Positions 35,797-44,451 are shown, counted from the first letter of the stretch. The stretch: DNA of 64,000 bases from CAZCTC01 sp964501335 (GCA_964501335.1 CAZCTC010000042.1:4067-68066), one strand, 5' to 3'. The notes: generated from the letters alone by a model not told the origin. A program made the numbers and translations.

Positions 35797-35844
35797 TTGA
35801 CAGATCCTTAACCGGGTGTAATATATGAGCAACTGTTCATATAT
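35797..35844 (+). promoter_or_regulatory. Promoter and SmtB/CadC-type operator
   Basis: -35 TTGACA (35797-35802), 16-base spacer, -10 TAATAT (35819-35824). A 12-12 imperfect palindrome ATATATGAGCAA-CTGTTCATATAT (35821-35844; 10 of 12 pairs) overlaps the -10 and transcript start. This matches the known TGAAYR-type operator of metal-sensing ArsR-family repressors, so autorepression relieved by metal is expected. Confidence 0.9.
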
Positions 35845-35855
35845 CGGAGGTTCTT

Positions 35856-36212
35856 ATGGATTCATCTGACTTCTGCCAGAACCCGGAAATCAACGCCGCG
35901 CAGGTTTCCCAAACCAAAGCGGCGTTGATTTCCGAAACTGCAGCATTCCAAATCGCCCAAATTTTCAAAGCCCTCAGTGACCCGACCCGCGTCCGCCTGA
36001 TTGCAGCTCTGGCCCAATGCGAACTTTGTGTCTATGATCTGGCGGCAATCCTGGACATGAGCCATTCCGCAATCTCTCATCAATTAGGCCTGTTGCGTCA
36101 GCTCGGCCTGGTGCGCTTCCGCAAAGCAGGTCGCCATGTCTATTACGCCCTGGCTGACAGCCACATCGAAACCCTCTTCAGCCAGACCCTCGACCACATC
36201 CAGCATCAATAA
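35856..36212 (+). CDS. ArsR/SmtB-family metal-sensing repressor
   Basis: 118-residue winged-helix dimeric repressor. IFKALSDPTRVRLIAAL is the family entry helix, and MSHSAISHQLGLLRQLGLV is the recognition helix. Candidate metal ligands: Cys7, Cys55 and Cys58 (CELCVYDL; CadC has Cys at the position of Tyr60), and an alpha-5 site DSHIETLFSQTLDHIQH with Asp101, His103, His114 and His117. Loss of one CadC thiol with a complete alpha-5 set favours zinc sensing (SmtB/ZiaR/CzrA-like), possibly with Cd/Pb binding. RBS CGGAGGTTCTT. It sits directly behind its operator and 12 bp before the P-type ATPase gene. Confidence 0.92.
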   Translation: MDSSDFCQNPEINAAQVSQTKAALISETAAFQIAQIFKALSDPTRVRLIAALAQCELCVYDLAAILDMSHSAISHQLGLLRQLGLVRFRKAGRHVYYALADSHIETLFSQTLDHIQHQ

Positions 36213-36224
36213 AAAGCAAAAAAT

Positions 36225-38357
36225 ATGGAAACAAAAACTTTCAAAGTCCAAGGTCTGCACTGTACCGACTGTGCCGGGGTGATCCAGTGTGCAGTCACCA
36301 ATCTTGAGGGAGTGAACAGCTGTAAGGTCGACGTGGAAACTGGCCGGCTCACCCTCTGGCTGGACACCGCCGATTTCGACACCACACCGGTGGCCAAAAT
36401 CGTCGCGGAAACCGGCCATAAACTGTTGCCCGAACAGACCTCCGCCGAAAAAGCCCCCACCCTTTCCTTCTTCCGCTTCATGCTCAGCGAACGTGAAACC
36501 CTCCAGACCACCATCGCCGGCGGCCTGACCCTGCTGGGATTGATCCTGCACTGGACCGGATTGCTCGTCCCACTCCAGATCGCCCTCTTCGTCGTCGCCA
36601 TCCTGGTAGGCGGGCTGCCCGTCGCCCGCCACGCCTGGCAGGAAATCCGCGCCCGCTCCCTCGGCATCAATGCGCTCATGGTCATCGCCGTCATCGGTGC
36701 CGGAGTGATTGGAGAGTGGAGCGAAGCCGCCATCGTCGTCACCCTCTTCTCTCTGGGAGAAGCCCTCGAAGGCTACGCCACCGAACGCGCCCGCGGAGCC
36801 CTGGAACAACTTCTCGATCTCCTGCCCCCGGTCGCCTTGAAACTCCAACCCGACGGATCGACCGTCGAAACGCCCATCGCCGAACTGGCCCTCCACGATC
36901 GCGTTGTGGTCCGCCCCGGTGACCGGGTCAGCGTGGACGGCATCGTCCGCTCCGGACAGAGCGCCGTCGACCAGGCGGCCATCACCGGAGAAAGCATCCC
37001 GGTCGATAAGGCGCCCGGCACTTCCGTCTACGCCGGCACAATCAACACCTTCGGCGCCCTGGAGATCGAAGTCACCAGTCTCGCCGCCGACAACACCCTC
37101 AACCGGATGATCCAGCTGGTCCAGGAATCCCAGGCCCGCCAGGCCCCGGTGCAACAATTTGTAGAACGGTTCGCCCGCATCTACACCCCGATCGTCACAA
37201 TAAGCGCCGCCCTGATCGCGATCGCCCCCCCCCTCGTAACCGGGCAGCCCTTCTGGGGTGAGGCTGGCTGGCTGATGCGCGCCCTGCAACTGCTGGTCAT
37301 CTCCTGCCCCTGCGCCCTGGTGATCAGCACTCCGGTCAGCGTGGTCAGCGCCCTCACCCACGCCGCGGCCCGCGGCGTTTTGATCAAAGGCGGCAAAACC
37401 TTGGAAGCGCTCGGCTCGATCAAGGTCTTCGCCTTTGATAAAACCGGCACCCTCACCGAGGGCCGACCGATCACCACCCATGTCCTCAATTGCTGCAACG
37501 ACGGCACGGTCAACGATCACGGCCTGCAATATGCCGCCGCCATAGAAAACCACTCTTCGCATCCGCTGGCCCAGGCCCTGGTCGCCGAAGCCCGCGCCCG
37601 TGAACTGGTCATGCTGCCCGCCCAAAACATCAACCAGATGAGCGGCCAGGGGATCACCGGAACGGTCGCCGACAGGCGTATCACCGTGGCCAACCATCTC
37701 TACTTCGATCAACAAATTCCCCATACGGAAGCGATCTGCCGGCTGGCCGACGGCCTGGCGCAGGAAGGCAAAACGGTCATGATGCTCTCCCATGACGAAC
37801 AGATCTGCTCGATCTTCGCCGTAGCCGACACGCTGCGACCGGAAAGCCATGCCACCCTGGAAGCGCTGCACAAAACGGGGAAGATGCACACCGTGATGCT
37901 GACCGGAGATAACGCCCGCATCGCCGCCACGATCGGTCAACAGGCCGGCGTGGATGAGGTCCGCGCCGAGCTGCTGCCTGCACAAAAAGTCGCCGAGATT
38001 GAACGGCTGACGACCGCACAGGGGCCGGTCGCCATGGTCGGCGATGGCGTCAACGACGCGCCGGCCCTGGCCCGGGCCGCGGTGGGAATTGCCATGGGGG
38101 GAGCCGCTTCGGCGCAAGCCATGGAAACGGCCGATGTGGTGCTGATGGGGAACGATCTGCGCCAGCTGCCCTTTCTGGTCGATCTCAGCCGGCGCACGCG
38201 ACAAATCATTCGAATGAACATCGCCCTGGCCTTGTTGATCAAAGCCCTCGTCTTCTCGCTGGCCGTCGTCGGCCTCGGCACGCTCTGGCTGGCCATCGTC
38301 GCCGATGTGGGCGCCTCACTGCTGGTCATCCTCAATGGCCTGCGCCTCCGCGCCTGA
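36225..38357 (+). CDS. P1B-type ATPase, Zn2+/Cd2+/Pb2+ exporter
   Basis: 710 residues, usual for ZntA/CadA. N-terminal HMA domain with LHCTDC (Cys13, Cys16). The transmembrane metal site SCPCALVIS has Cys361 and Cys363. TGES appears in AAITGESIPVDKAPGTSVYA. The phosphorylated Asp is in FDKTGTLTEGRP. HP locus SSHPLAQAL, hinge MVGDGVNDAPALARA. CPC with this architecture indicates group 2 divalent export (Zn, Cd, Pb) rather than copper. Residues 85-125 and 350-375 hold obvious membrane helices. It is co-transcribed with the upstream repressor, forming a metal-induced resistance operon. Start ATG at 36225; the upstream region AAAAAGCAAAAAAT lacks a strong site, which suggests coupling to the repressor gene. 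Confidence 0.95.
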   Translation: METKTFKVQGLHCTDCAGVIQCAVTNLEGVNSCKVDVETGRLTLWLDTADFDTTPVAKIVAETGHKLLPEQTSAEKAPTLSFFRFMLSERETLQTTIAGGLTLLGLILHWTGLLVPLQIALFVVAILVGGLPVARHAWQEIRARSLGINALMVIAVIGAGVIGEWSEAAIVVTLFSLGEALEGYATERARGALEQLLDLLPPVALKLQPDGSTVETPIAELALHDRVVVRPGDRVSVDGIVRSGQSAVDQAAITGESIPVDKAPGTSVYAGTINTFGALEIEVTSLAADNTLNRMIQLVQESQARQAPVQQFVERFARIYTPIVTISAALIAIAPPLVTGQPFWGEAGWLMRALQLLVISCPCALVISTPVSVVSALTHAAARGVLIKGGKTLEALGSIKVFAFDKTGTLTEGRPITTHVLNCCNDGTVNDHGLQYAAAIENHSSHPLAQALVAEARARELVMLPAQNINQMSGQGITGTVADRRITVANHLYFDQQIPHTEAICRLADGLAQEGKTVMMLSHDEQICSIFAVADTLRPESHATLEALHKTGKMHTVMLTGDNARIAATIGQQAGVDEVRAELLPAQKVAEIERLTTAQGPVAMVGDGVNDAPALARAAVGIAMGGAASAQAMETADVVLMGNDLRQLPFLVDLSRRTRQIIRMNIALALLIKALVFSLAVVGLGTLWLAIVADVGASLLVILNGLRLRA

Positions 38358-38365
38358 AAAAAATT

Positions 38366-38405
38366 CTATGTTTTCGCGGGCTTCAGAAAGCCCGCGAAAA
38401 CATAG
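38366..38405. terminator. Bidirectional palindromic terminator
   Basis: Stem CTATGTTTTCGCGGGCTT with loop CAG, between the convergent ATPase and flavin-reductase genes. It reuses outer half ATGTTTTC and inner half GCGGGCTT found separately in other hairpins. Confidence 0.8.
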
Positions 38406-38420
38406 ACAAATACCTCCATC

Positions 38421-38993
38421 TTATTGAACCAATTTCTGCCCCAGCTCAAAGGCAGCAGCCATCGCCGCCTGTTGATCGACAATCTCCCCCGGCTCTATCG
38501 CACTGCCGTAAACAGTTCCCACCATCGTCATGCCGATATACCGGCAGGCATCCTGCATCGTACGAATGGCATTGATCGCTCCCGAAGTATAAGGATCGGT
38601 ATCGCCGTAAACCAGCACCAGCCCCAATTTCTTACCGCTCAATGCATGACCATCCGCCCCGCCCAACGCATACCAGCGATCGATACAAAGCTTGGTCTGA
38701 GCGGAAAGATTGAACCAATAGATCGGACTGGCAATCACAACGGCATCCGCCGCCCGCAACCGGGGATAAAGATCCTGCATGCCGTCCTGATGGACACATT
38801 CAGCATCCGGTCCCTGATGACAGGAATCGCAGGCAATACAGGGCTGGATGTTCAGATCCTGCAAAACCCAGGATTCCACATCGGCCCCGCCGGACAGAGC
38901 GCCCGCCGCCACCTGATCGGCCAGCAAAGCACTGTTGCTCCGCATCCGCGGACTCCCCTTCAAAATCACCACCAACGGCTTCTTCGAAGACAT
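38421..38993 (-). CDS. NAD(P)H-dependent FMN reductase / flavodoxin-like oxidoreductase
   Basis: 190 residues with a flavodoxin-like fold. VVILKGSPRMRSNSALLAD is the FMN phosphate-binding loop, and ASPIYWFNLSAQTKLCIDRW the second FMN contact. A Cys-rich loop, QPCIACDSCHQGPDAECVHQ (about residues 49-68), is characteristic of the iron-sulfur-flavoprotein-like/NADPH-dependent reductase branch (COG0655). The start at 38993 follows CCAGGAGGGAAGG. Likely role: electron transfer or quinone/nitro reduction. Monocistronic between terminator hairpins. Confidence 0.87.
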   Translation of the reverse strand: MSSKKPLVVILKGSPRMRSNSALLADQVAAGALSGGADVESWVLQDLNIQPCIACDSCHQGPDAECVHQDGMQDLYPRLRAADAVVIASPIYWFNLSAQTKLCIDRWYALGGADGHALSGKKLGLVLVYGDTDPYTSGAINAIRTMQDACRYIGMTMVGTVYGSAIEPGEIVDQQAAMAAAFELGQKLVQ

Positions 38994-39060
38994 CCTTCCC
39001 TCCTGGCATAAAGTTTGCAATGATCCTTTAAAACCCATCTCAGAAAAAACCATCTCCCCA

Positions 39061-39160
39061 AAAACCATGTTTTCGGCGGCTTTCTGAAGCCGCGATAGGA
39101 CCCCAGTTAACCGTAGACGAATTTCTCTCACAAAAAAGCGTGCCAAAAATGTTTAATTCC
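39061..39160 (+). mobile_element. Truncated MITE-like element inside a broken hairpin
   Basis: A palindrome-family hairpin (ATGTTTTCGGCGGCTT from 39068) loses its right arm at about 39096. It is followed by AGGACCCCAGTTAACCGTAGACG and 'aatttctctcacaaaaaagc', the left end and interior of the element at 55524-55707. No right end is visible; an inverted copy of the 26202-26410 composite takes over near 39155. Confidence 0.6.
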
Positions 39161-39370
39161 CCCCTTTCCCTCGGGGGGAAAGGGGGGCAGGGACATATCA
39201 GGCAACTTAAGCCATTTGCAACCGCAATCACCCGGAAAAGAAGGGAAGAAAAAGCCCATTTTTTCGCGCGCCGTCTGCGGCGCGCGAAAAAATGAATAAG
39301 AAAACTCTCTCCCCTCATCCTGCGTGGCGGGCCTTACGGAAAAAGGGCCCTTTGCGGGACGCTAAAAATA
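39155..39370 (+). repeat. Composite repeat, inverted copy of 26202-26410
   Basis: CCCCCCTTTCCCTCGGGGGG palindrome, 'aacttaagccatttgcaacc', hairpin 39257-39294 (CATTTTTTCGCGCGCCG), then the module body ending TTTGCGGGACGCTAAAAATA. The whole gap between 38994 and 39392 is repeat DNA. Confidence 0.8.
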
Positions 39371-39392
39371 CCCCCGCCCGGGCCCCAAACCG

Positions 39393-40547
39393 TCAAGCGC
39401 GACGCAGTTGATCGAAATGCAACCGGGTATGATAGGGCAACTCCTGCAAATACATCAACGCCAGCTGCGCAAAATCCCCTTTGTGCCCCACAAAAGCCGC
39501 CGGCAGACCTCCCAACAACGCCACCGTCTCGGCCTGGGCCTGCCGCCACGCCACCCGCAGCCCGGCCAGGGTGCCGTGGCTCTCCACCACCGCATCGATC
39601 CAGGGATCCACATCGTTGGACCAGCCCGGCACATCCTGCCCGGCCAGCAACAGCGCCACCCGCACATGCGAAGCCCGCTCGGTCGTAATCAAATGCGCCA
39701 GCACCTGCATCACACTCCAGCCCCCCGAACCCGACACCGCCGCCTGCCCTTCAGAAACCCCAGCCAGCAAATCCGTCATTTCAACCTTTTGCTGCTCATA
39801 GACCGTGCGCACCGCTCCGGCCAGCGCCGCCGCCGTAGCCGGGACATCGGGCACCGGCCGCGCAAACAGTTTCACTTCAGCCTGCTGTTCCACCCCCTCG
39901 CGATAAAAAACCACCGGGACCGTCTCACCCGGACGCCGTTTTTCCAGAATCGCGGGAAAAGAATCCATCGATGTAACCGGTTGCCCATCCAGCACCACAA
40001 TCACATCTTCGCGCCGCAGCCCTGCCGCATGCACACCAACGCCTTCCATCACACCGACCACATAAAATCCCTCCGTTACCGGCAGCCCCATTTCAACCGC
40101 CCGCTGGGGAGTCAATGCCTCCCCGTCAACCAACCCCAACAAAGCGCGCCTGGGGGCCCGGGAACCGGTCTCCAACACAGCCTGCAAATCTACCAGAGCT
40201 TCCTGCCAGAAATGATCGATCGAAGCCTCGGCCCCCTCACCGGTAGCGCTCAACGTCACCCGCGTCCCTTCCGCCTCCACCCGCCAGGTGATCTCGACCA
40301 GCAGTAGCCCTTCACCTCGCTCCTGCCAGGTAAATGCCACCCCCTGTTCGGGATTCAAGGCCACAAATTCCCCACAGGCATAGAGATTCGGGGCTCGCCA
40401 GAGATAAAGCCGACCGCCCGCGCGCGGATCCAAATCGCTCCAGTCGCCGGCCCACTGCCGCCAGGAAGCCGACATCGTCACGGCATAATAGATCTCTTCC
40501 GAAGGGACGCGCATCAACCGCGAAATCTCAACCTTTGGAATCTCCAA
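39393..40547 (-). CDS. SRPBCC-PDZ-DinB three-domain fusion protein
   Basis: 384 residues. Residues 1-130 resemble an SRPBCC/AHSA1 ligand-binding domain (ISRLMRVPSEEIYYAVT, ...GGRLYLWRAPNLYACGEF, GVAFTWQERGEG). Residues about 150-235 are a PDZ domain (TEGFYVVGVMEGVGVHAAGL, REDVIVVLDGQPV, PGETVPVVFYREG). Residues about 250-384 are DinB/YfiT-like (GWSVMQVLAHLITTERASHV, ...LQELPYHTRLHFDQL). DinB-type proteins use a His triad for metal; two candidate His (286, 375-379 region) are visible. The start is a TTG with AAGGAGG 9 bases upstream, overlapping the preceding gene by 20 bases. I do not know this combination from any described protein. It is coupled to the HExxH protein gene upstream. Confidence 0.72.
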   Translation of the reverse strand: MEIPKVEISRLMRVPSEEIYYAVTMSASWRQWAGDWSDLDPRAGGRLYLWRAPNLYACGEFVALNPEQGVAFTWQERGEGLLLVEITWRVEAEGTRVTLSATGEGAEASIDHFWQEALVDLQAVLETGSRAPRRALLGLVDGEALTPQRAVEMGLPVTEGFYVVGVMEGVGVHAAGLRREDVIVVLDGQPVTSMDSFPAILEKRRPGETVPVVFYREGVEQQAEVKLFARPVPDVPATAAALAGAVRTVYEQQKVEMTDLLAGVSEGQAAVSGSGGWSVMQVLAHLITTERASHVRVALLLAGQDVPGWSNDVDPWIDAVVESHGTLAGLRVAWRQAQAETVALLGGLPAAFVGHKGDFAQLALMYLQELPYHTRLHFDQLRRA

Positions 40548-41358
40548 CGCTCTTTGCCTCCTTCAATTTCGCGAATCGGCTCACCATCAACGGCACCATC
40601 TCCGTTCGGAATGTCTCCGGCTTGATACCATAACTGCCCAAGATTTCCGTGTTCCAGAACGCCGGCGGGCGCGGCCGCTCAAAGAGCGAATTCAACCAGC
40701 CCGGGCGATCCTCTTCAATATAGCGCGTCATCCAATACCCCAAAATATACTGACGCACCACACTTTCCAGATCGTAGCGGCGCTTGTAAAAACACGGGGC
40801 CATCGCCGGCTCCCACAGCCGCGACAAGGTATCCGGCCGCACCGTTTCCTTGTTTAACACGCGCTCCGCTGTCAGCATCGCAATCCCTTCCACCAACCAA
40901 TAAGGAAGCTGCAGATATCCGGTAAACGCATGGGTCAACTCATGGGCCAGAATCCCCTTTAGCTTGAGATCCATATCTTCTTCCGGCAGGTGGATCTTTT
41001 CCCCCACTCGTTTATCCGCCTTCAGCAACAACCGCGGCGGCTTGATCCCCACCGCTGAATACGAGACAGCATAAGTCTGAGACAAACCAGCGGCCTGCTT
41101 CCATGAAGAATAGACCGAAAAGCCCCATAGCGGAAAAAACAAAGTGTAGATCACCCGGGCGGCTTTCGGAGCCGTATCGAACACAAATCCGATGCCGGAA
41201 GTCATCACATGGATTCGGCAATCATAAGGAATAATCCCGTGCCACATCTCCTTGATCAGCGGAAGCATGGGAGGACAAAAAGCCGCAATCTGCTCCGCCG
41301 TCTCCCGATCCTCCGGCTTGAAGAACACCTTGATCCCATCAACGACTAAAGTTTCCAT
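40528..41358 (-). CDS. Putative zinc metallopeptidase (gluzincin-like)
   Basis: 276 residues. The central GILAHELTHAFTGYLQLPYW has the HExxH zinc motif (His139, Glu140, His143), and the following WLVEGIA places Glu157 as a possible third ligand, a gluzincin arrangement as in peptidase MA-like domains. A hydrophobic stretch (about 66-84, ARVIYTLFFPLWGFSVYSS) may be buried or membrane-associated. No signal peptide is seen, so it is probably cytosolic or peripheral. The ATG at 41358 has only a weak upstream site (CAGGTTGC). Its 3' end overlaps the SRPBCC-PDZ-DinB gene, implying coupled expression and possibly a joint function, for example protease and PDZ-bearing adaptor. Confidence 0.75.
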   Translation of the reverse strand: METLVVDGIKVFFKPEDRETAEQIAAFCPPMLPLIKEMWHGIIPYDCRIHVMTSGIGFVFDTAPKAARVIYTLFFPLWGFSVYSSWKQAAGLSQTYAVSYSAVGIKPPRLLLKADKRVGEKIHLPEEDMDLKLKGILAHELTHAFTGYLQLPYWLVEGIAMLTAERVLNKETVRPDTLSRLWEPAMAPCFYKRRYDLESVVRQYILGYWMTRYIEEDRPGWLNSLFERPRPPAFWNTEILGSYGIKPETFRTEMVPLMVSRFAKLKEAKSVGDSKG

Positions 41359-41397
41359 GGATGCAACCTGTCATGAAAATAGGCCTTTATGGCATGG

Positions 41398-41514
41398 CCC
41401 CGGCCTTGTAACGTCCCGCAAATGATCTTTTCCCGGTCAGATACGACGCGCGGGACGGAGGAAGAGAATTTTTTGTTTATGTTTTCGTGCGCATCAGAAT
41501 GCGCACGAAAACAT
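41398..41514 (-). repeat. Palindromic module: body plus hairpin
   Basis: Starts ACGTCCCGCAAATGATC and ends in hairpin 41479-41514 (ATGTTTTCGTGCGCAT), identical to that at 982-1017. It is preceded by 'ggcatggccccggccttgta', also present at 44250. Confidence 0.82.
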
Positions 41515-41657
41515 GGCTCTTTCCCAGAGCCCTCCCGGCGACAATCTTTTCCCCCTCCTTCCCCCACAGAACAACCGTCGTTTGGAAACCGGATCCCCGT
41601 TCCCGCGTGTTCGTTGGGGTGCTTCGCGAGGAGGGGGCCAGGGGGGAGTTGTTTTCT

Positions 41658-41695
41658 GGGGAATTTGCACGCCTCAGAAGGCGTGCAAATTCCCC
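41658..41695. repeat. Solo palindromic hairpin
   Basis: Perfect stem GGGGAATTTGCACGCCT with loop CAGA. It differs from 21071-21108 only in the inner half and loop. The rest of the 41359-42043 gap is repeat DNA and short non-coding spacer. Confidence 0.78.
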
Positions 41696-41879
41696 TCAGC
41701 CGACAGAGCATTACGTTTTACGTTTCACGTTTTAGAATCCCAACTTGCACACTCTATCAAAACAAAAACCCCGACTTAAAACGATGATTCCTCACTTAAC
41801 TCATTTTCATCTTTCGGGGTGCCGCCCCCTGCATGGCCTTCTGTCCTGAATAAAGGTGCAACACACTTTCCACCTGTCA

Positions 41880-42027
41880 TCAATACCACCCTCGCAAGAA
41901 AAGTGCGTTGCCCCTGCCTTGCAAATTTCCTTCACCCGCACCGGACCCTTTCTCCGTACGTTGCGTTGCACGGGAGAGGGGCAGAGACTTTTTTGTTGAT
42001 GTTTTTGCACTGACAATGCAAAAACAT
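41880..42027 (-). repeat. Variant palindromic module
   Basis: Body GTGCGTTGCCCCTGCCTTGC... followed by a weaker hairpin (ATGTTTTTGCA...TGCAAAAACAT, 41999-42027). It ends 16 bp before the histidine kinase stop codon on the minus strand. Confidence 0.65.
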
Positions 42028-42043
42028 GGCTTTTTGTAACTTC

Positions 42044-43537
42044 TCAAATCTCCCGCGGCAGATGCACGGTAAAACAACTCCCGTTTCCAACGGAGCTCAG
42101 CACCTCCACGCGGCCGCCGTAAGCCCCGACAATCCCCTGCACCAACGCCAGCCCCAATCCCGCCCCGCCCTGTCGCCGCGAGCGCGCCGGATCGACCCGG
42201 TAAAAGCGCTCGAAAATCCGCGGCAACAGCTCGGCCGGAATTCCGCTCCCCGTATCCGTCACGCTGATCCGGACCTCAGCGCGATCCCCTTCGGCCGCCA
42301 GGACCAATCGGCCTCCCGACGGCGTATACTTGATCGCGTTATCCAACAAATTCCGCACTACGGCCTGCATCTGATCGGCATTGACCAGCACCGGCGGCAG
42401 ATGCGGCGGCACCTCCACCACCAACGTCTGCCCCGCCCGCTGCACCAGTGTCGCCAGTTCATCAGCCTGGGCATACAACAAAGGCGCCAGATCCAACCAG
42501 GCCCGCGACGGCAACGCCCGTTCATCCAGAGCCGCCAGCGCCAGCAAATGCTCGACCAACCGCCCCAGATGTTCGACCTCTCCCGTCATCTGCTCCAGAT
42601 AAAGCTGCTGCCGGCCGACATCGTCGCCGTGCGTCTGCAACATCTCCAACCGCAGCCGCAACCCCGTCAACGGAGTCCGCAGCTCATGCGCCGCATGGGC
42701 AACAAAGGCCTGCTGTCGCGCCAGCATCTCGCGCACCCGTTCCGCCATCTGGTTAAAAGCCTCGCCCAGCCGGCGCACCTCCTCCGGCCCCGCCGGCGCG
42801 ACCTGCTGATTGAGATCCCCGGCCGCCATCGCCCCCGCCACCCCGGTCAAAGCCAGGATCGGCCGCAAAATAAAACGCACCAGCCCCAGACTGATCCCCA
42901 TCGTCAGGGCCAGCATCACCGTACCCGCCAGCACCAGACTGCCCCAGGTTCCAAGCACCTCCCCATACAGCGGCTCCACCGGAGTCGAAAGCTGCACATA
43001 CCCCACCACCGCCTCGCCAGCCGCCTGGATCGGCGCCGTGACAAAAAGCCGTTCCTCCTGACTCCAGACATCCCAACGGATCACACGCCCGTCTCCCGCC
43101 GGGGAAAATTCCGGAGAATCGGCCGGTTGATTCAAAGGGACCACCGCATCCGAACTGTAGATCACCCGTTGCCGGACATCCGTCAAAGTCACCCGGCACC
43201 CACTGCTCTGGGCCAGTTGCTGCACCAGCTTTACCAGCTCGGAATCAGGCGACAGAAGACGATCGTCATCAGCAGACTCCTCCGCATCTTCATCATCTTC
43301 TTCCTGCCATTGCTCCAGCGGAAACTGCACCCCGCCGGCAATCAACCGGGCCTGCAGTTCCAACCCGTCGCCGGCCCGGGCCAACGTAGCCGATTGAAGC
43401 CGCAGCCCCGTCCAGACAATCACCCCGCCGAGGCTCACCACCATCAACAACAAATAGGTCGCCGGCAGCAAAACTCCCAGGCTGCCCGCCCGCCCTGCCA
43501 GTTTAAGCCGTCTCAGGATCGACAAACCGGTATCCAT
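42044..43537 (-). CDS. Sensor histidine kinase
   Basis: 497-residue membrane kinase paired with the response regulator encoded just upstream. A first membrane helix (about 20-45, LLPATYLLLMVVSLGGVIVW) and a second (about 190-220, GSLVLAGTVMLALTMGISLG) enclose an extracytoplasmic sensor with an acidic insert (EEDDEDAEESADDD). HAMP follows (RFILRPILALTGVAGAMAAG), then HisKA with the phospho-acceptor His284 in AHAAHELRTPLTGL. The ATP-binding domain has RNLLDNAIKYT, VTDTGSGIPAELL and GAGLGLALVQGI. The ATG at 43537 overlaps the regulator gene by 35 bases; the site is weak, consistent with coupling. The signal is unknown. Confidence 0.92.
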   Translation of the reverse strand: MDTGLSILRRLKLAGRAGSLGVLLPATYLLLMVVSLGGVIVWTGLRLQSATLARAGDGLELQARLIAGGVQFPLEQWQEEDDEDAEESADDDRLLSPDSELVKLVQQLAQSSGCRVTLTDVRQRVIYSSDAVVPLNQPADSPEFSPAGDGRVIRWDVWSQEERLFVTAPIQAAGEAVVGYVQLSTPVEPLYGEVLGTWGSLVLAGTVMLALTMGISLGLVRFILRPILALTGVAGAMAAGDLNQQVAPAGPEEVRRLGEAFNQMAERVREMLARQQAFVAHAAHELRTPLTGLRLRLEMLQTHGDDVGRQQLYLEQMTGEVEHLGRLVEHLLALAALDERALPSRAWLDLAPLLYAQADELATLVQRAGQTLVVEVPPHLPPVLVNADQMQAVVRNLLDNAIKYTPSGGRLVLAAEGDRAEVRISVTDTGSGIPAELLPRIFERFYRVDPARSRRQGGAGLGLALVQGIVGAYGGRVEVLSSVGNGSCFTVHLPREI

Positions 43538-44213
43538 AGCCACGCACCGTTTGAATATAACGCGGAGCCGCCGGATCGACTTCCAGCTTTTCCCGCAGCC
43601 AGCGGATATGCACATCCAGCGTCCGCACATCGCCGATCCAATCCTGCCCCCAGACCTGATCCAGCAGCATCTGCCGGGAAAGCGCCTCGCCCGGATGCTC
43701 CATCAACAGCCGCAGCAAATCGAACTCCCGCTGGGCCAGTTCGACCCGTGCTCCGGCCCGCCACACCTGCCGCGCCATCCGATCCAGCATCCACTCGCCG
43801 ATCGTCAATCGATCGCGTTCAGCCGACAGCCCCTCCTGATCGAGCCGGCGCCGCCGCAGCATCGCCCGCACCCGGGCCAGCAATTCCCGAAAGCTGAAGG
43901 GCTTCACCAGATAATCGTCGGCCCCCAGCTCCAGGCCCATCACCCGATCCAACTCCTGTCCCCGCGCCGTCAACATCAAAATCGGCACATCCGACTCACA
44001 GCGCAGAATTCGACAAACCGCAAACCCGTCCAGCCCCGGCAGCATCACATCCAACAAAAGCAGGTCGGGTTTTAAATGGCGTGTCATTTCCAACCCCACC
44101 TGACCATCCCCACAACGATGGACCTGGAACCCCTCACTCTCCAGACCAAACACCAACGGCTCGGCAATTAAATCGTCGTCTTCCACCAATAACAGGGTAA
44201 ACGGCTGCTGCAT
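43503..44213 (-). CDS. OmpR-family response regulator
   Basis: 236 residues. Receiver domain 1-120 with the acidic pair in LLLVEDDDL, phospho-acceptor Asp55 in LLLLDVMLPG, Thr in MLTARG and Lys in YLVKPFS. The C-terminal winged-helix DNA-binding domain spans about 135-236 (ELAQREFDLLRLLMEHPGEA, VHIRWLREKLEVDP, IQTVRGYGYRF). Start at 44213 with GAGG 9 bases upstream; preceding codons belong to a dispersed repeat. It is the partner of the kinase downstream. The neighbouring ApbE/ferric-reductase cluster on the same strand is a possible target but is separated by 534 bp of repeats. Confidence 0.93.
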   Translation of the reverse strand: MQQPFTLLLVEDDDLIAEPLVFGLESEGFQVHRCGDGQVGLEMTRHLKPDLLLLDVMLPGLDGFAVCRILRCESDVPILMLTARGQELDRVMGLELGADDYLVKPFSFRELLARVRAMLRRRRLDQEGLSAERDRLTIGEWMLDRMARQVWRAGARVELAQREFDLLRLLMEHPGEALSRQMLLDQVWGQDWIGDVRTLDVHIRWLREKLEVDPAAPRYIQTVRGYGYRFVDPETA

Positions 44214-44230
44214 AGATAGGATCCTCTGTC

Positions 44231-44440
44231 CTGAAAATAGGGCTCTATGGCATGGCCCCGGCCTTGTAACGTCCCGGCAACACACTCTGAGCCCTCCCCC
44301 TCACCCCCATGCCGGCGGCGCATCTTCACAAAAGCTCTCCTGAAAGCGCGCCGGACCTGCACAACTGCATGGGGGAGGGATGGGGAGGGGGCCAGCGCCC
44401 AGCCATCAATTTTCATCCTTCGGGATGCCGCCCCCCGCAT
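44231..44440. repeat. Mixed dispersed repeats upstream of the response regulator
   Basis: It contains 'tgtcctgaaaatag', 'ggcatggccccggccttgta' (also at 41390) and a C/G-rich hairpin-like block (CCCTCCCCCTCACCCCCATG with a distant complementary GGGGAGG). No gene is visible. Confidence 0.6.
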
Positions 44441-44451
44441 GACCTTCTGTC

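Noticed and set aside
36084..38204. A 706-codon minus-strand frame
   Set aside because: It is the shadow of the P1B-ATPase gene; the plus-strand product has every catalytic motif.
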